A stretch of DNA of 64,000 bases from Wenxinia marina DSM 24838 (GTDB lineage Bacteria; Pseudomonadota; Alphaproteobacteria; Rhodobacterales; Rhodobacteraceae). Positions 21,456-31,425 of this stretch are shown here, in pieces; the first letter of the stretch is position 1, and every line of letters begins with the position of its first letter. The position numbers were made by a program, and so were the translations under genes. The stretch is from assembly GCF_000379485.1 (NCBI RefSeq), contig NZ_KB902277.1:124001-188000 (forward strand), given 5' to 3'. The notes under the pieces were generated by a model that saw nothing but the letters and a program-made list of their open reading frames with translations, did no database searches and had not been told where the DNA came from.

Positions 21456-21966
21456 GGCGGCCGCTGCTGATCGTCCTGTCGGGGCTTCCGGGCAGCGGCA
21501 AGACGACGCTGGCCCACGGCCTCGCGACGCGGTTTGGGGCCGTGCACCTGCGGATCGACACGATCGAACAGGCGTTGCGGACGTCGCCCTATGCCCCGGT
21601 CGAGGTCATCGACCACGGCTACCGCGCCGCGATGGGCCTCGCCCGGGACAATCTCGCCTTCGGACACGTGGTCATCGGCGACGCGGTGAACGGAATGGCC
21701 GAACTGGACCGCGGCTGGGCCGCGGCGGCCGAGGGCCTGGCGGCGATGGTCGCGATGCGGATCGTCTGTTCGGACGAGATCGTGCACCGCAAGCGGGTCG
21801 AGACCGCCGCGCCGACCTGCCCGGCCACGTCCTGCCCACCTGGTCCGAAGTCCGCGCCCGCGCCTTTCGCCCCGACCCTGCAGCGCTGGTTCTCGACACC
21901 GCCGGGCGCACCCCCGACGGATCGCTGGCGGACGCCCTGACCCTCCTCGAAACCGCCGCGCGATAA
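21452..21966 (+). pseudogene. Frameshifted P-loop AAA-type kinase gene
   Basis: The frame from ATG 21452 begins as a P-loop kinase-like ATPase: LLIVLSGLPGSGKTTLAHGLA, then FGAVHLRIDTIEQALR and HVVIGDAVN. Read straight through it would run to 21940, but after HRKRVET (about 21802) it turns into Cys/Pro/Ser-rich nonsense. The -1 frame from about 21803 gives a family-like end, RRADLPGHVLPTWSEVRARAF and LVLDTAGRTPDGSL, with a stop at 21964-21966. One missing base near 21802-21806 explains both. It is either a genuine inactivating change or a sequencing error. The intact protein would be about 171 residues, of unknown substrate, translationally coupled to recJ. Confidence 0.75.
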
Positions 21967-22028
21967 TTCCGCAAGGTCCCCTCTTGCGCCCGCCGAAACC
22001 TTCTTTTATCAGCCCCCTCACCGGCTGC

Positions 22029-22103
22029 GGCCCGTTCGTCTATCGGTTAGGACGCCAGGTTTTCAACCTGGAAAGAGGGGTTCGATTCCCCTACGGGCTG
22101 CCA
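22029..22103 (+). tRNA. tRNA-Glu (anticodon TTC)
   Basis: A full cloverleaf: a 7-bp acceptor stem starting with a G-U pair, a D-arm with GGTTAGGA, a 5-bp anticodon stem CCAGG/CCTGG with loop TTTTCAA (anticodon TTC, reading GAA), and a T-arm with GGTTCGATTCC. The CCA end is encoded. No integrase or attachment duplication is seen next to it. Confidence 0.96.
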
Positions 22104-22117
22104 CCGGGATCTCCCCT

Positions 22118-22684
22118 TCATACTTCGAAGGCGACCGATCCGCCCTCCAGCGGGTAGCGGGCGAGGTCGTCGTGGACCGCGCCGCTCTTGAGGAGCGTGG
22201 AGCGGTAGAGGACCATCTCGTCCGCCGTGAAGGGCGGGCACGGGAAGGCGGACCAGCGCGCGAGCGCGCGGGCGATGGCGGGTTCGTCCGTTGCCTCGGC
22301 CGGCGACAGACGGGTCAGGGTCACGTGCGGGCGGAACCGGCGGCGCTCCAGCGGGAGGCCGACGCCGTGGAGGGCGGAGCGGACCTTGGCGGCGAGGGCG
22401 GCGACCGGGGCCGGATCGGCGAGAGCGGCCCAGATCGTGAGGCCGCCGTCGGGAGTCCGGAACGTGTCGAGGCCCCGGATCCGCACCTCGAAGGCCGGAC
22501 GGCGGATGTCCGACAGCGCCTCATGGGCCGCCTCGATGTCGGCGTCGGGCCGTTCGCCGAGGAAGGCGAGGGTCAGGTGCATCTGTTCGGGATCGGTCGG
22601 GCGGCCGAGCTTGAGACCGTCCTGCACGGCCTCCAGCGCGCGGACCGGACCGGCGGGCAGCGGGAGGGCGACGAAGCATCTCAT
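22118..22684 (-). CDS. thpR: RNA 2',3'-cyclic phosphodiesterase
   Basis: 188 residues of the 2H phosphoesterase superfamily. The two catalytic HxTx motifs are HLTL (His36) and HVTL (His120). The N-terminus MRCFVALPLP and the C-terminal VLYRSTLLKSGAVHDDLARYPL are typical of ThpR/LigT. It opens 2',3'-cyclic phosphates, possibly in tRNA repair. It converges with the tRNA-Glu gene 14 bases away. Confidence 0.92.
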   Translation of the reverse strand: MRCFVALPLPAGPVRALEAVQDGLKLGRPTDPEQMHLTLAFLGERPDADIEAAHEALSDIRRPAFEVRIRGLDTFRTPDGGLTIWAALADPAPVAALAAKVRSALHGVGLPLERRRFRPHVTLTRLSPAEATDEPAIARALARWSAFPCPPFTADEMVLYRSTLLKSGAVHDDLARYPLEGGSVAFEV

Positions 22685-22791
22685 GGCCGCACCCTGCCAC
22701 CGGGTGGGGGCGGACGGAAGCGGGGGACCTTCGCCGAGCCGGAGGCAGCCGGGGCTTTCCCGCCGGGCGCGGCGGGCGTAGCGTCGCGGTC

Positions 22792-23154
22792 ATGCGCGCC
22801 CTGCCCCTCCTCCCGCTCGCCCTCGCGGCCTGCACGCCGGGTCCGACCGGCGAGTTGCCGGTCGGGACTGGGTTTCCCGTCTCCTACCGGGGGATGTGGT
22901 CCCCGGCCCCGGACTGCGTCGCCGCCGCCTCCGCGGCGGGGACGGTGCGGATCGGGGAGACCACGCTGGAGGGGCTGGACAATCTCTGCAGGCTCGTCCG
23001 CGCCACGCCGGCGGCGGGCGGGGGCCTGCTGGCGGAGATGACCTGCACTGCCCGTGGCCGGACCAGGACCGAGCTCGCCCGGCTGGCGCTGAGCGGGGGC
23101 GTCCTCAGCTACCGCTCGGCCGAAGGCCGGGCCGACTGGAGCCGATGCTCATGA
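22792..23154 (+). CDS. Small putative lipoprotein
   Basis: 120 residues. The N-terminus MRALPLLPLALAACTPG is a short lipoprotein signal with lipobox LAAC. The body holds WSPAPDCVAAASAAGTVRIG and further Cys; no domain is recognised, though small secreted proteins with a C-terminal DWSRC motif are common in this group. The stop overlaps the next start (ATGA), so the two lipoproteins are co-translated. Confidence 0.6.
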   Translation: MRALPLLPLALAACTPGPTGELPVGTGFPVSYRGMWSPAPDCVAAASAAGTVRIGETTLEGLDNLCRLVRATPAAGGGLLAEMTCTARGRTRTELARLALSGGVLSYRSAEGRADWSRCS

Positions 23155-23468
23155 GAAACTTCGCCTTCATCGCCCATGTCGCCCTGGCCGGCTGCATCGA
23201 GGAGGAGACGGACGACCGCCCCTCGCTGGGCCCGGCGGAGGAGGCGGCGTGCGAGGCGCGGGGCGGGCGGGTGTCCATCGCCGGCCTCCTCGGAGGGGAG
23301 TTCTGCGCCGAGCGGACGCCGGATGCCGGGCAGGCCTGTTCGCGCGCATCGGACTGCAGCGCCTGGTGCGAGAGCGAGACGCGGACATGCGCGACGCACG
23401 CGGACCCGTTCGGTTGCCGGTCCTACCTGACCGACGAGGGCGAGGTCGAGGCGATCTGCGTGGACTGA
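23151..23468 (+). CDS. Small cysteine-rich putative lipoprotein
   Basis: 105 residues from ATG 23151 (an ATG at 23145 is also in frame). A signal with lipobox ALAGC precedes an acidic stretch. Around ten Cys follow, including GQACSRASDCSAWCES and FGCRSYL, suggesting a disulfide-rich fold outside the cytoplasm. No family is recognised with certainty. It is coupled to the preceding lipoprotein gene. Confidence 0.6.
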   Translation: MRNFAFIAHVALAGCIEEETDDRPSLGPAEEAACEARGGRVSIAGLLGGEFCAERTPDAGQACSRASDCSAWCESETRTCATHADPFGCRSYLTDEGEVEAICVD

Positions 23469-23747
23469 ACGGGCCGCTCCGGACCGACGCTCCGGTCTGG
23501 AAGGCGGCCTGGGGGACCGTGCGCCCGGCTCGCCGGCGACCGTTGTACTGGCGGAACGAAGGGCGGCGTCTGGCGAGGGGCGCTTCCCGGACGCCGGCGC
23601 GGCTGATGTCGAGCGCGGCGTATCCTGGCGGCGGTTTCGTCGTCGGATGACCGCAAACCGCGCTCCAGCGATCGCAGTGACGTAGCGCAGCGAGCGGCCC
23701 CGGCCGTCCGCCCGCAATTCCAGGTTGATCGCGCCGACAGCCCGACC
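23469..23747. other. Gene-free interval before the small-peptide promoter
   Basis: About 280 bases without a convincing gene on either strand. A short dyad (GACCG/CGGTC near 23481-23498) follows the lipoprotein stop and may terminate its transcript. Confidence 0.4.
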
Positions 23748-23776
23748 TTGCTTTTCGCGACACAACGTTATATGAA
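23748..23776 (+). promoter_or_regulatory. Sigma-70-like promoter for the 34-residue peptide
   Basis: TTGCTT (23748-23753) and TATGAA (23771-23776) are separated by 17 bases, in an A+T-rich patch that stands out from the surroundings. A strong ribosome site and short frame follow. Confidence 0.55.
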
Positions 23777-23834
23777 AACGACCTAGGCGCCGCCTCTGCT
23801 GCCGGCGCCCTCCGCCAAGAAAAGGGAGAGTTCC

Positions 23835-23939
23835 ATGACCGGATTTGCCGGAGCCGGCACTGCTGGCGTGACGACATTCGGAACCAGGCGCCGGCCCCAG
23901 CCGGCCCCCGCGCCGAAGGCGCCCAAGGACGCGGCCTGA
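23835..23939 (+). CDS. 34-residue peptide of unknown function
   Basis: A short frame from ATG 23835 preceded by AAAGGGAGAG at good spacing. The peptide begins MTGFAGAGTAGVTTFGTRRR and ends in a Pro/Ala/Lys-rich tail (PAPAPKAPKDAA). The Gly-rich head, the Arg cluster and the basic proline tail are not random-looking, and it is the only frame between a good promoter and a strong terminator. No family is known to me. The RNA itself might be the functional product. Confidence 0.55.
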   Translation: MTGFAGAGTAGVTTFGTRRRPQPAPAPKAPKDAA

Positions 23940-23950
23940 CCCGCACCGGC

Positions 23951-23971
23951 CCCCGCGCCCGATGCGCGGGG
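23951..23971 (+). other. Hairpin between the peptide stop and its terminator
   Basis: An 8-bp perfect stem, CCCCGCGC with GCGCGGGG, and a 5-base loop lie 11 bases after the peptide stop. It could protect the 3' end or act in a small RNA. Confidence 0.5.
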
Positions 23972-23982
23972 ACACCGACCGC

Positions 23983-24009
23983 AAGCCCCCGGTGACCCGG
24001 GGGCTTTTT
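23983..24009 (+). terminator. Rho-independent terminator
   Basis: A 10-bp perfect stem (23983-23992 with 23997-24006), a 4-base loop and a T-run ending at 24009. This is the clearest intrinsic terminator on the plus strand of the window. Confidence 0.88.
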
Positions 24010-24086
24010 CATGTCCGCCCCCTGCCCCGCTGGCCTCCTGCCGGCGTCGTTCCTAAAGTCGGCAGCGAGAGAGGGAGGAGGCACCG

Positions 24087-25568
24087 ATGTCGCACATTCT
24101 GGCGGTCGACCAGGGCACCACATCCAGCCGGGCGATCCTGTTCGGCCCGGCGATGGAGATCGTCGCGGTCGCACAGGAGGAGTTCCCCCAGCACTTTCCC
24201 CGCTCCGGCTGGGTGGAGCACGACCCGGCCGACCTGATGGGCACGGTCCTCTCGACGGCCCGGGCGGCGCTGGAGAAGGCCGGAAAGGGGGCGGGCGACC
24301 TCGCCGGGATCGGCATCACCAACCAGCGCGAGACGACGCTGGTCTGGGATCGCGCGACCGGCCGGCCGGTGCACAACGCGATCGTCTGGCAGGACCGCCG
24401 GACCGCGCCGCTCTGCGCCGATCTGAAGGACGAGGGGTTCGAGGAGACGGTGACCGCGCGGACCGGCCTCATCGTCGACCCCTACTTCTCGGCCACCAAG
24501 CTGCGCTGGATCCTGGACGAGGTGGAGGGGGCGCGGGCCAGGGCCGAAGCGGGCGAGCTGCTGTTCGGGACGGTGGACACCTGGCTGATCTGGACCCTGA
24601 CCGAGGGCCGGGTCCACGCCACCGACGCGACGAACGCCTGCCGGACGATGCTGTACGATATCCACGACGGCGCCTGGTCGGAGGAGATTTGCGGCCGGCT
24701 CGGCATCCCGATGGCGATGCTGCCCGAGGTCAGGGACTGCGACGCGGGCTTCGGCACGACGACCCTGCTGGGCGGCGAGGTGCCGATCCTCGGCGTCGCG
24801 GGCGACCAGCAGGCGGCGACGCTGGGACAGGCCTGCTTCCGGCCGGGGATGCTGAAGTCGACCTACGGGACCGGGTGCTTCGCCCTGCTGAACACCGGGG
24901 AGACGGCGGTGCGCTCGTCCTCGCGCCTGTTGACCACCATCGCCTACCAGTTCGGCGGGCGGCCGACCTACGCGCTCGAGGGGTCGATCTTCGTCGCGGG
25001 CGCGGTGGTGCAGTGGCTGCGCGACGGGCTGAAGGCGATCGGCACGGCGGCGGAGACGCAAGGGCTGGCCCAGGCGGCGGACCCGAGCCAGGAGGTGATC
25101 CTCGTCCCCGCCTTCACCGGCCTCGGTGCGCCCTACTGGCACCCGGGCAGCCGCGGCGCCGCCTTCGGCCTGACCCGCAGCACCGGCCCGGCCGAGTTGG
25201 CGCGCGCGGCGCTGGAGAGCGTCGGCTTCCAGACCCGGGACCTGCTGGAGGCGATGCACGCCGACTGGACCGACGCCGACGGCGCGCCGACGCTGCGCGT
25301 CGACGGCGGCATGGTGGCGAACGACTGGACGATGCAGTTCCTCGCCGACATCCTCGGCGCCCCGGTGGACCGGCCGAAGGTGACGGAGACCACCGCCCTC
25401 GGCGCCGCCTGGCTGGCGGGGCAGAAGGCCGGGGTCTGGCCGGGGATGGAGGAGTTCGCGGCAGGCTGGGCGCTGGAGCGGACCTTCACCCCCGCGATGG
25501 ACGAGGCCGAGCGGGACCGCCGCTACGCCGCCTGGAAGCGGGCGGTGGCGGCGACGATGAGCGTGTAG
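24087..25568 (+). CDS. glpK: Glycerol kinase
   Basis: 493 residues, FGGY family. It phosphorylates glycerol to glycerol 3-phosphate. Marks are the N-terminal ATP loop [42 protein letters not shown], the STYGTGCF loop near residue 257, and the C-terminal [15 protein letters not shown]. The ribosome site GAGGGAGGAGG is strong. The stop codon TAG lies inside the first copy of a palindromic repeat. Confidence 0.97.
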   Translation: MSHILAVDQGTTSSRAILFGPAMEIVAVAQEEFPQHFPRSGWVEHDPADLMGTVLSTARAALEKAGKGAGDLAGIGITNQRETTLVWDRATGRPVHNAIVWQDRRTAPLCADLKDEGFEETVTARTGLIVDPYFSATKLRWILDEVEGARARAEAGELLFGTVDTWLIWTLTEGRVHATDATNACRTMLYDIHDGAWSEEICGRLGIPMAMLPEVRDCDAGFGTTTLLGGEVPILGVAGDQQAATLGQACFRPGMLKSTYGTGCFALLNTGETAVRSSSRLLTTIAYQFGGRPTYALEGSIFVAGAVVQWLRDGLKAIGTAAETQGLAQAADPSQEVILVPAFTGLGAPYWHPGSRGAAFGLTRSTGPAELARAALESVGFQTRDLLEAMHADWTDADGAPTLRVDGGMVANDWTMQFLADILGAPVDRPKVTETTALGAAWLAGQKAGVWPGMEEFAAGWALERTFTPAMDEAERDRRYAAWKRAVAATMSV

Positions 25569-25617
25569 GGTGGGTGAAACCCACCGCGCGCCCGAAAGCG
25601 GGTTTCACCCGCCCTAC
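25565..25617. repeat. GTAGGGTGGGTGAAACCCACC palindromic element, copy 1
   Basis: An imperfect inverted repeat: the left arm begins GTAGGGTGGGTGAAACCC and the right arm ends GGGTTTCACCCGCCCTAC. It overlaps the glpK stop. Similar elements are widespread between genes in diverse proteobacteria. Confidence 0.75.
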
Positions 25618-25641
25618 GCAGCCGCGTCAGCGCCGTGCGAT

Positions 25642-25703
25642 GTAGGGTGGGTGAAACCCACCATCGGCGATCGTCGGACGAAGGTGGGTTTCACCCGCCC
25701 TAC
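25642..25703. repeat. GTAGGGTGGGTGAAACCCACC palindromic element, copy 2
   Basis: A second copy with the same arms but a different, longer central loop, 24 bases after copy 1. The pair sits between the convergent glpK and the peptide transporter operon, where it may stop transcription in both directions. Confidence 0.75.
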
Positions 25704-25720
25704 CCCGCCCCCGGCTCCAC

Positions 25721-26748
25721 CTACGTGACCTTCTCCCGCGCCTCGTCGGCGACGGCGAGCACGTCCTGCACCTCGTTGTAGGGGCAGGCGACGAAGTGGC
25801 CGGGCTCCGGCTCCAGCATCGGCGGGATGCCCTCGGCGCAGTCGGGGCGGGCCTTGGGGCAGCGGGTGCGGAAGACGCAGCCGGACGGCGGGTTCAGCGG
25901 CGAGGGCAGCTCGCCCGAGATGATCGGGCGGACGCGGGCCTTCTCCAGCACCGGGTCGGGGATCGGCACCGAGGCGATGAGCGCCTGGGTATAGGGATGC
26001 CGCGGCCGGGTCGTCAGCGGACGCGACGCCGCCTCTTCCATCAGCCGGCCGAGATACATCACGACGATCCGGTCCGAGATGTGCTTCACCACGGACAGGT
26101 CGTGCGCGATGAAGATCATCGACAGCCCCATGTCGCGCTGAAGCTCCTTCAGGAGGTTCACCACCTGGGCCTGCACGGACACGTCGAGGGCCGAGACCGG
26201 CTCGTCGCAGATCAGCAGGCGGGGCTTCAGCACCAGCGCGCGGGCGATGCCGATGCGCTGGCACTGGCCGCCGGAGAATTCGTGCGGGTAGCGGTTGATG
26301 AGGTTGGGCAGCAGGCCCACCCGCTCCATCATCTCCTGCACGCGGGCCTTCACCTCCTTCTTGGGGGTGTCGGGATGGTGCGTCAGCAGCGGCTCGGCGA
26401 TGATGTCGCCGACCGGCATCCGGGGGTTCAGGGCCGCGAGCGGGTCCTGGAACACCATCTGCACGCCCTTGCGGTGGCGCCGCCGCTCGCGCGGGGACAT
26501 CGAACTGAGTTCGGTCCCGTCGAAGACGATGCGCCCGCCGGAGGTCGGGACGGTGCCGACGATGGCGCGGGCGAGCGTGGACTTGCCGGAGCCCGACTCG
26601 CCGACGACGCCGAGACACTCTCCCGGCGCGAGGTCGAAGGACACGTCCGACACGGCGCGCAGCTTCATCGGCGGCGTCCAGGGCCAGGCGCCGCGGCGGT
26701 TGACGTCGAACGTCACCGACAGGTCGCGGCAGGACAGGAGCGGGGCGC

Positions 26749-26752
<4 letters not shown>
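25721..26752 (-). CDS. oppF: Oligopeptide/dipeptide ABC transporter ATP-binding protein (OppF/DppF type)
   Basis: 343 residues from ATG 26752. Walker A is GESGSGKST near residue 52, signature FSGGQCQRIGIARAL, Walker B LLICDEPVSALDVS. The C-terminal oligopeptide-transporter domain is complete, with GCVFRTRCPKARPDC as the Fe-S-like Cys region. It is the last gene of the operon and overlaps oppD by 4 bases. Confidence 0.92.
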
Positions 26753-27768
<1,016 letters not shown>

Positions 27769-27803
27769 CGAAGGTCCTTGCAGTGCGCCGGCGGCGTCGG
27801 CCG

Positions 27804-28760
27804 TCAGCGGTCTTTCGGGTCCAGCGCGTCGCGCAGGCCGTCGCCCACGAAGAACAGCGCAAACAGCGTGATCAGGAAGAAGAACAGCGGGTAGAGCAGC
27901 ATCCAGAGCGTTCCGTTGTTCATCTGGCTGGTGCCGCCGTTGATGAGCGCGCCGAGCGAGGTCATCGGCTCCTGAATCCCGAGACCGAGATAGGAGATGA
28001 AGCTCTCGAAGATAATCATGCCGGGCACGAGAAGCGTCGCGTACACGATCACGATGCCGAGAAGGTTCGGCACGACGTGGCGCAGGATGATCCGCAGGGG
28101 GCTGACGCCCGTGGCGACCGCGGCCTCGACGAACTCCTTGCCCTTGATCGACAGGGTCTGGCCCCGGGCGATCCGCGCCATGTCCAGCCACGAGATCAGG
28201 CCGATGCCGATGAACAGCATCAGGATCGACCGGCCGAAGATCACCAGCATCAGGATCAGCACGAACATGAACGGGATCGACATCAGGATGTCGACGAAGC
28301 GCATCATGATCTGGTCGGTCTTGCCTCCGAGGTATCCCGCCGTCGCGCCGTACAGCGTGCCGACGATCACCGCGACGAGCGCGCCGACGAGCCCGACGAG
28401 AAGCGAGATGCGGGTGCCGACGACGGTCCGCGCGAACAGGTCGCGCCCGTCCACGTCGGTGCCGAAATAGTGGCCGGTCTCGATCGAGGGGACGCCCTTG
28501 TACGCGTTCGCGCCCATCAGCGTGAAATCGACGTACTGCGGCTCGTACTGCGCGATCAGCCCTCCGAAGGTGGCGAACAGCGCGACGAGGATCAGCACCA
28601 CGAGGCCGAGCACGGCGGCCCTGTTGCGGAAGAAGCGGGTGCGCGCGTCGGCCCAGAGGGACCGGCCCTTGATCTCGTGATCGGTGCCCGACAGGTCCAT
28701 GATGTCGGCCTGAGGCGTGGCGTGCTTCTGCGTGTCGAGGTTGTCGCGGACCTGTGCCAT
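27804..28760 (-). CDS. oppC: Oligopeptide ABC transporter permease (OppC type)
   Basis: 318 residues with an OppC-type N-terminal cytoplasmic extension (SLWADARTRFFRNRAAVLGLVVL), a GTDVDGRDLFARTVVGTRISLLVG motif near residue 125, and the EAA loop EAAVATGVSPLRIILRHVVPN near 220. About six membrane segments. It forms the channel with OppB, whose gene ends 12 bases upstream. Confidence 0.93.
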   Translation of the reverse strand: MAQVRDNLDTQKHATPQADIMDLSGTDHEIKGRSLWADARTRFFRNRAAVLGLVVLILVALFATFGGLIAQYEPQYVDFTLMGANAYKGVPSIETGHYFGTDVDGRDLFARTVVGTRISLLVGLVGALVAVIVGTLYGATAGYLGGKTDQIMMRFVDILMSIPFMFVLILMLVIFGRSILMLFIGIGLISWLDMARIARGQTLSIKGKEFVEAAVATGVSPLRIILRHVVPNLLGIVIVYATLLVPGMIIFESFISYLGLGIQEPMTSLGALINGGTSQMNNGTLWMLLYPLFFFLITLFALFFVGDGLRDALDPKDR

Positions 28761-28772
28761 GCGCGTCCCCTC

Positions 28773-29696
28773 CTAGTAGCGGATCTTCGGGTCGATCCAC
28801 GCGTACAGGATGTCGACCAGAAGGTTGAAGCCGATGGTCAACGCGCCCACGAGGATCGTGATCCCCATGATGACGGCGTAGTCCCGGTTGAAGGCGGAAT
28901 TGACGAAGAACTGCCCGATGCCGCCGGTGGAGAAGATGACGTCCACCACGACCGAGCCGGTGATCATGCCGACGATGGCGGGGCCGAGGTAGCTGAGCAC
29001 CGGCAGGAGGGCCGGCTTCAGCGCGTGGCGCAGGATCACCCGGCGCATCGGCAGGCCCTTGGCCATCGCGGTGCGGATGAAGTTCGAGTTCAGCACCTCG
29101 AGCATCGAGGACCGGGTGATCCGCGCGATCGAGGCCATGTAGGACGTCGACAGCGCGATCACCGGCAGGATCACGTATTCCCACTGCCCGCCCCGCCAGC
29201 CGCCGCCGGGCAGCCAGCCCAGCCACAGCGTGAAGACGAGGACGAGGATCGGACCCATGACGAAGTTCGGCAGCGCCTGCGCCCCGATCGAGATGCCGAC
29301 GGCGGAATAGTCGACCCAACTGTTCTGGCGGATCGCCGCGACGACGCCGAGCGCGACGCCCACGATCACCGCCACCAGCGCCGACCACAGGCCGTAGGTC
29401 AGCGTCACCGGAAAGCCCTGGCGGATGATGTCGTTCACGCTGCGGTCGCGGTACTGGAACGAGGGGCCGAAGTCGAAGCGGGTCACCACGTTCACCACGT
29501 AGTCGACCATCTGCTTCCAGTACGGCTGGTCGAGGCCGTAGCGCGCCTCGATGTTCTGCATGATCTGCGGCGGCAGCGGGCGCTCGGAATTGAACGGGCC
29601 GCCGGGGGCCGCGAACATCAGCACGAACGAGAAGACGACGAGGATCAGCAGCGTCGGCACCGCCACGGCGAGGCGCCTCAGGATGTAGCTGAACAT
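28773..29696 (-). CDS. oppB: Oligopeptide ABC transporter permease (OppB type)
   Basis: 307 residues from ATG 29696 (MFSYILRRLAVAVPTLLILV). A longer frame exists to 29723, but that 9-residue extension is not family-like. The EAA loop is RTAMAKGLPMRRVILRHALKP near residue 205. Six membrane segments. It is separated from oppA by a hairpin that probably lowers permease levels relative to the binding protein. Confidence 0.93.
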   Translation of the reverse strand: MFSYILRRLAVAVPTLLILVVFSFVLMFAAPGGPFNSERPLPPQIMQNIEARYGLDQPYWKQMVDYVVNVVTRFDFGPSFQYRDRSVNDIIRQGFPVTLTYGLWSALVAVIVGVALGVVAAIRQNSWVDYSAVGISIGAQALPNFVMGPILVLVFTLWLGWLPGGGWRGGQWEYVILPVIALSTSYMASIARITRSSMLEVLNSNFIRTAMAKGLPMRRVILRHALKPALLPVLSYLGPAIVGMITGSVVVDVIFSTGGIGQFFVNSAFNRDYAVIMGITILVGALTIGFNLLVDILYAWIDPKIRY

Positions 29697-29734
29697 GTGT
29701 GGGACGGCCCCCCGCGCAGGCACAAAAGGCGAAG

Positions 29735-29764
29735 GCTCGCGCCCCCCTTTCGGGGGACGCGAGC
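29735..29764 (-). terminator. Hairpin between oppA and oppB, probable attenuator
   Basis: A stem of 12 pairs with one mismatch (GCTCGCG plus CCCCC arms) and a TTTC loop. On the minus strand it is followed by CTTCGCCTTTTG, a partial T-tract. This placement is typical for high binding-protein expression. Confidence 0.6.
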
Positions 29765-29784
29765 GGATCGGTTACGATGTCGGC

Positions 29785-31425
29785 TTATTCGCCGGCGACC
29801 CGGTACAGGTCCTTGGCGTACCAGTTGTCCTGCGCGTTCTCGAGCGGCCAGCCCTTGATGGTGTCGTCGAGCATGAACACGGTCGAGTAGAAGTAGATCG
29901 GCAGGATCGGGTGCTCGGCCATGATGATCTCTTCCGCCTGCTGGTACAGCGGGAGCGGATCCTCGGCGGTGCGCGCCTCGGCCATCAGGCTGTCGTACTC
30001 CTCGGACGCGAAGCCCGAGTCGTTGTAGCCCGAGTCGGACTGCATGATGTCGAGGAACGACGAGGCCTCGTTGTAGTCCGCGCACCAGCCGGCCCGCGCG
30101 ACGCCCGGGTACTGCTTCTCGCCGCGGGTGGTCAGGAAGGTCTGCCACTCCTGGTTGGCGAGCGTGGTCGTGACGCCGAGCGTCTGCTGCCACATCTGGC
30201 CGATCGCGACCGCGACCGAGCGGTGCGCGTCCGACGTGTTGTAGAGAATCTCGATCTCGAGCGGCTCGCCGTCGGTGCCGTAGCCGGCTTCGGCCATCAG
30301 CTCCTGCGCGCGGGCGTTGCGCTCTTCCTGGGTCATCGACATCACGTCGCTTTCCGGCACCTCGAAGCCCGCCGTGGCCCAGTGGGTCAGCGAGAAGGCC
30401 GGGACCTGGCCGCCGGCCAGCACCGAGTCCACGATCACGTCGCGGTCGATGGCGAGCGAGAGGGCCTCGCGCACGCTGGCCTCCTGCAGGGCCGGAAGGC
30501 CGGCGTCGGTCAGGTTCACGTTGTAGTAGTACGTGCACAGGTTCGGCACCGAGATCGCCTCGGTCGGGTACTCTTCCGACAGGCGCGGGAACTGGCCGGC
30601 CGGCATGTCGGTCTGGTCCAGCTCGCCGGCGAGGTAGCGGGTCAGCGCCTGGTTCTCGTCGTTGATGATGAGCGCGGTGACGGTGTCGAGGTAGACGTTC
30701 TCGGCATCCCAGTAGTTCTCGTTCTTGGTGAGGACGATCCGCTCTTGCGGGACGCGCTCTTCCAGGACGTAGGCGCCGTTGCCGACCATGTTGCCGGGCT
30801 GGGTCCACGCGTCGCCATGCTCCTCGATCACCGACTGCGGGACCGGGAAGGTGGTGGTGTGGGTGACCATCTGCGGGAAGTAGGGCAGCGCCTGGGTCAG
30901 GCGGACCTCGAGCGTGTGGTCATCGACGGCGGTCACGCCCAGCTCGGACGGGTCCATCTCGCCGGCCATCACGGCGTCGACGTTCTCGATCGCCATCAGG
31001 CCCATGTACCACTGGTACTCGGACGCGGTCGCCGGATCGGCGGCGCGCTGCCAGGAATAGACGAAGTCCTGCGCGGTGACCGGCTCGCCGTTCGACCACA
31101 TCGCCTCGGGGCGCAGGTTGAAGGTGTAGGTCAGGCCGTCGTCGGAGACCTCGTAGCCGGTGGCGACGCCGGGCACGACGTTGCCTTCGCTGTCCTGATT
31201 CATCAGGCCTTCGAACAGGTTCCGGCCGATGGCCGAGCCTTCGACGTCCTCGATCAGGTTCGGGTCGATCGACGGAAACTCGTCCAGCACGCGGTAGGTG
31301 AAGGTCTGGTTCTCGGCCAGCTGCTCGCCGTTGGGGCCGGCCATGTCCTGGGCGAAGGCGGCGGAGCCGGCCATCGCGACCAGCGCGGCGGCGGTGCCGG
31401 ACAGAAGCGTTCTGCGAAGTGTCAT
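29785..31425 (-). CDS. oppA: Oligopeptide ABC transporter substrate-binding protein (SBP family 5)
   Basis: 546 residues from ATG 31425. Signal peptide about 1-25 ending AAFAQD. Family 5 marks are FPSIDPNLIEDVEGSAIGRNLFEGLM near residue 50 and the domain built around WSNGEPVTAQDFVYSWQRAADP. It captures peptides in the periplasm for OppBCDF. It is the first gene of the operon; in the 338-base region upstream, TTGCCA on the minus strand near 31537-31542 is a possible -35. Confidence 0.93.
   Translation of the reverse strand: MTLRRTLLSGTAAALVAMAGSAAFAQDMAGPNGEQLAENQTFTYRVLDEFPSIDPNLIEDVEGSAIGRNLFEGLMNQDSEGNVVPGVATGYEVSDDGLTYTFNLRPEAMWSNGEPVTAQDFVYSWQRAADPATASEYQWYMGLMAIENVDAVMAGEMDPSELGVTAVDDHTLEVRLTQALPYFPQMVTHTTTFPVPQSVIEEHGDAWTQPGNMVGNGAYVLEERVPQERIVLTKNENYWDAENVYLDTVTALIINDENQALTRYLAGELDQTDMPAGQFPRLSEEYPTEAISVPNLCTYYYNVNLTDAGLPALQEASVREALSLAIDRDVIVDSVLAGGQVPAFSLTHWATAGFEVPESDVMSMTQEERNARAQELMAEAGYGTDGEPLEIEILYNTSDAHRSVAVAIGQMWQQTLGVTTTLANQEWQTFLTTRGEKQYPGVARAGWCADYNEASSFLDIMQSDSGYNDSGFASEEYDSLMAEARTAEDPLPLYQQAEEIIMAEHPILPIYFYSTVFMLDDTIKGWPLENAQDNWYAKDLYRVAGE

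Noticed and set aside
22029-22103. tRNA-Glu as an integration site for a mobile island
   Set aside because: No integrase, no repeated 3' end and no compositional change nearby; the frameshifted neighbour has an ordinary explanation.
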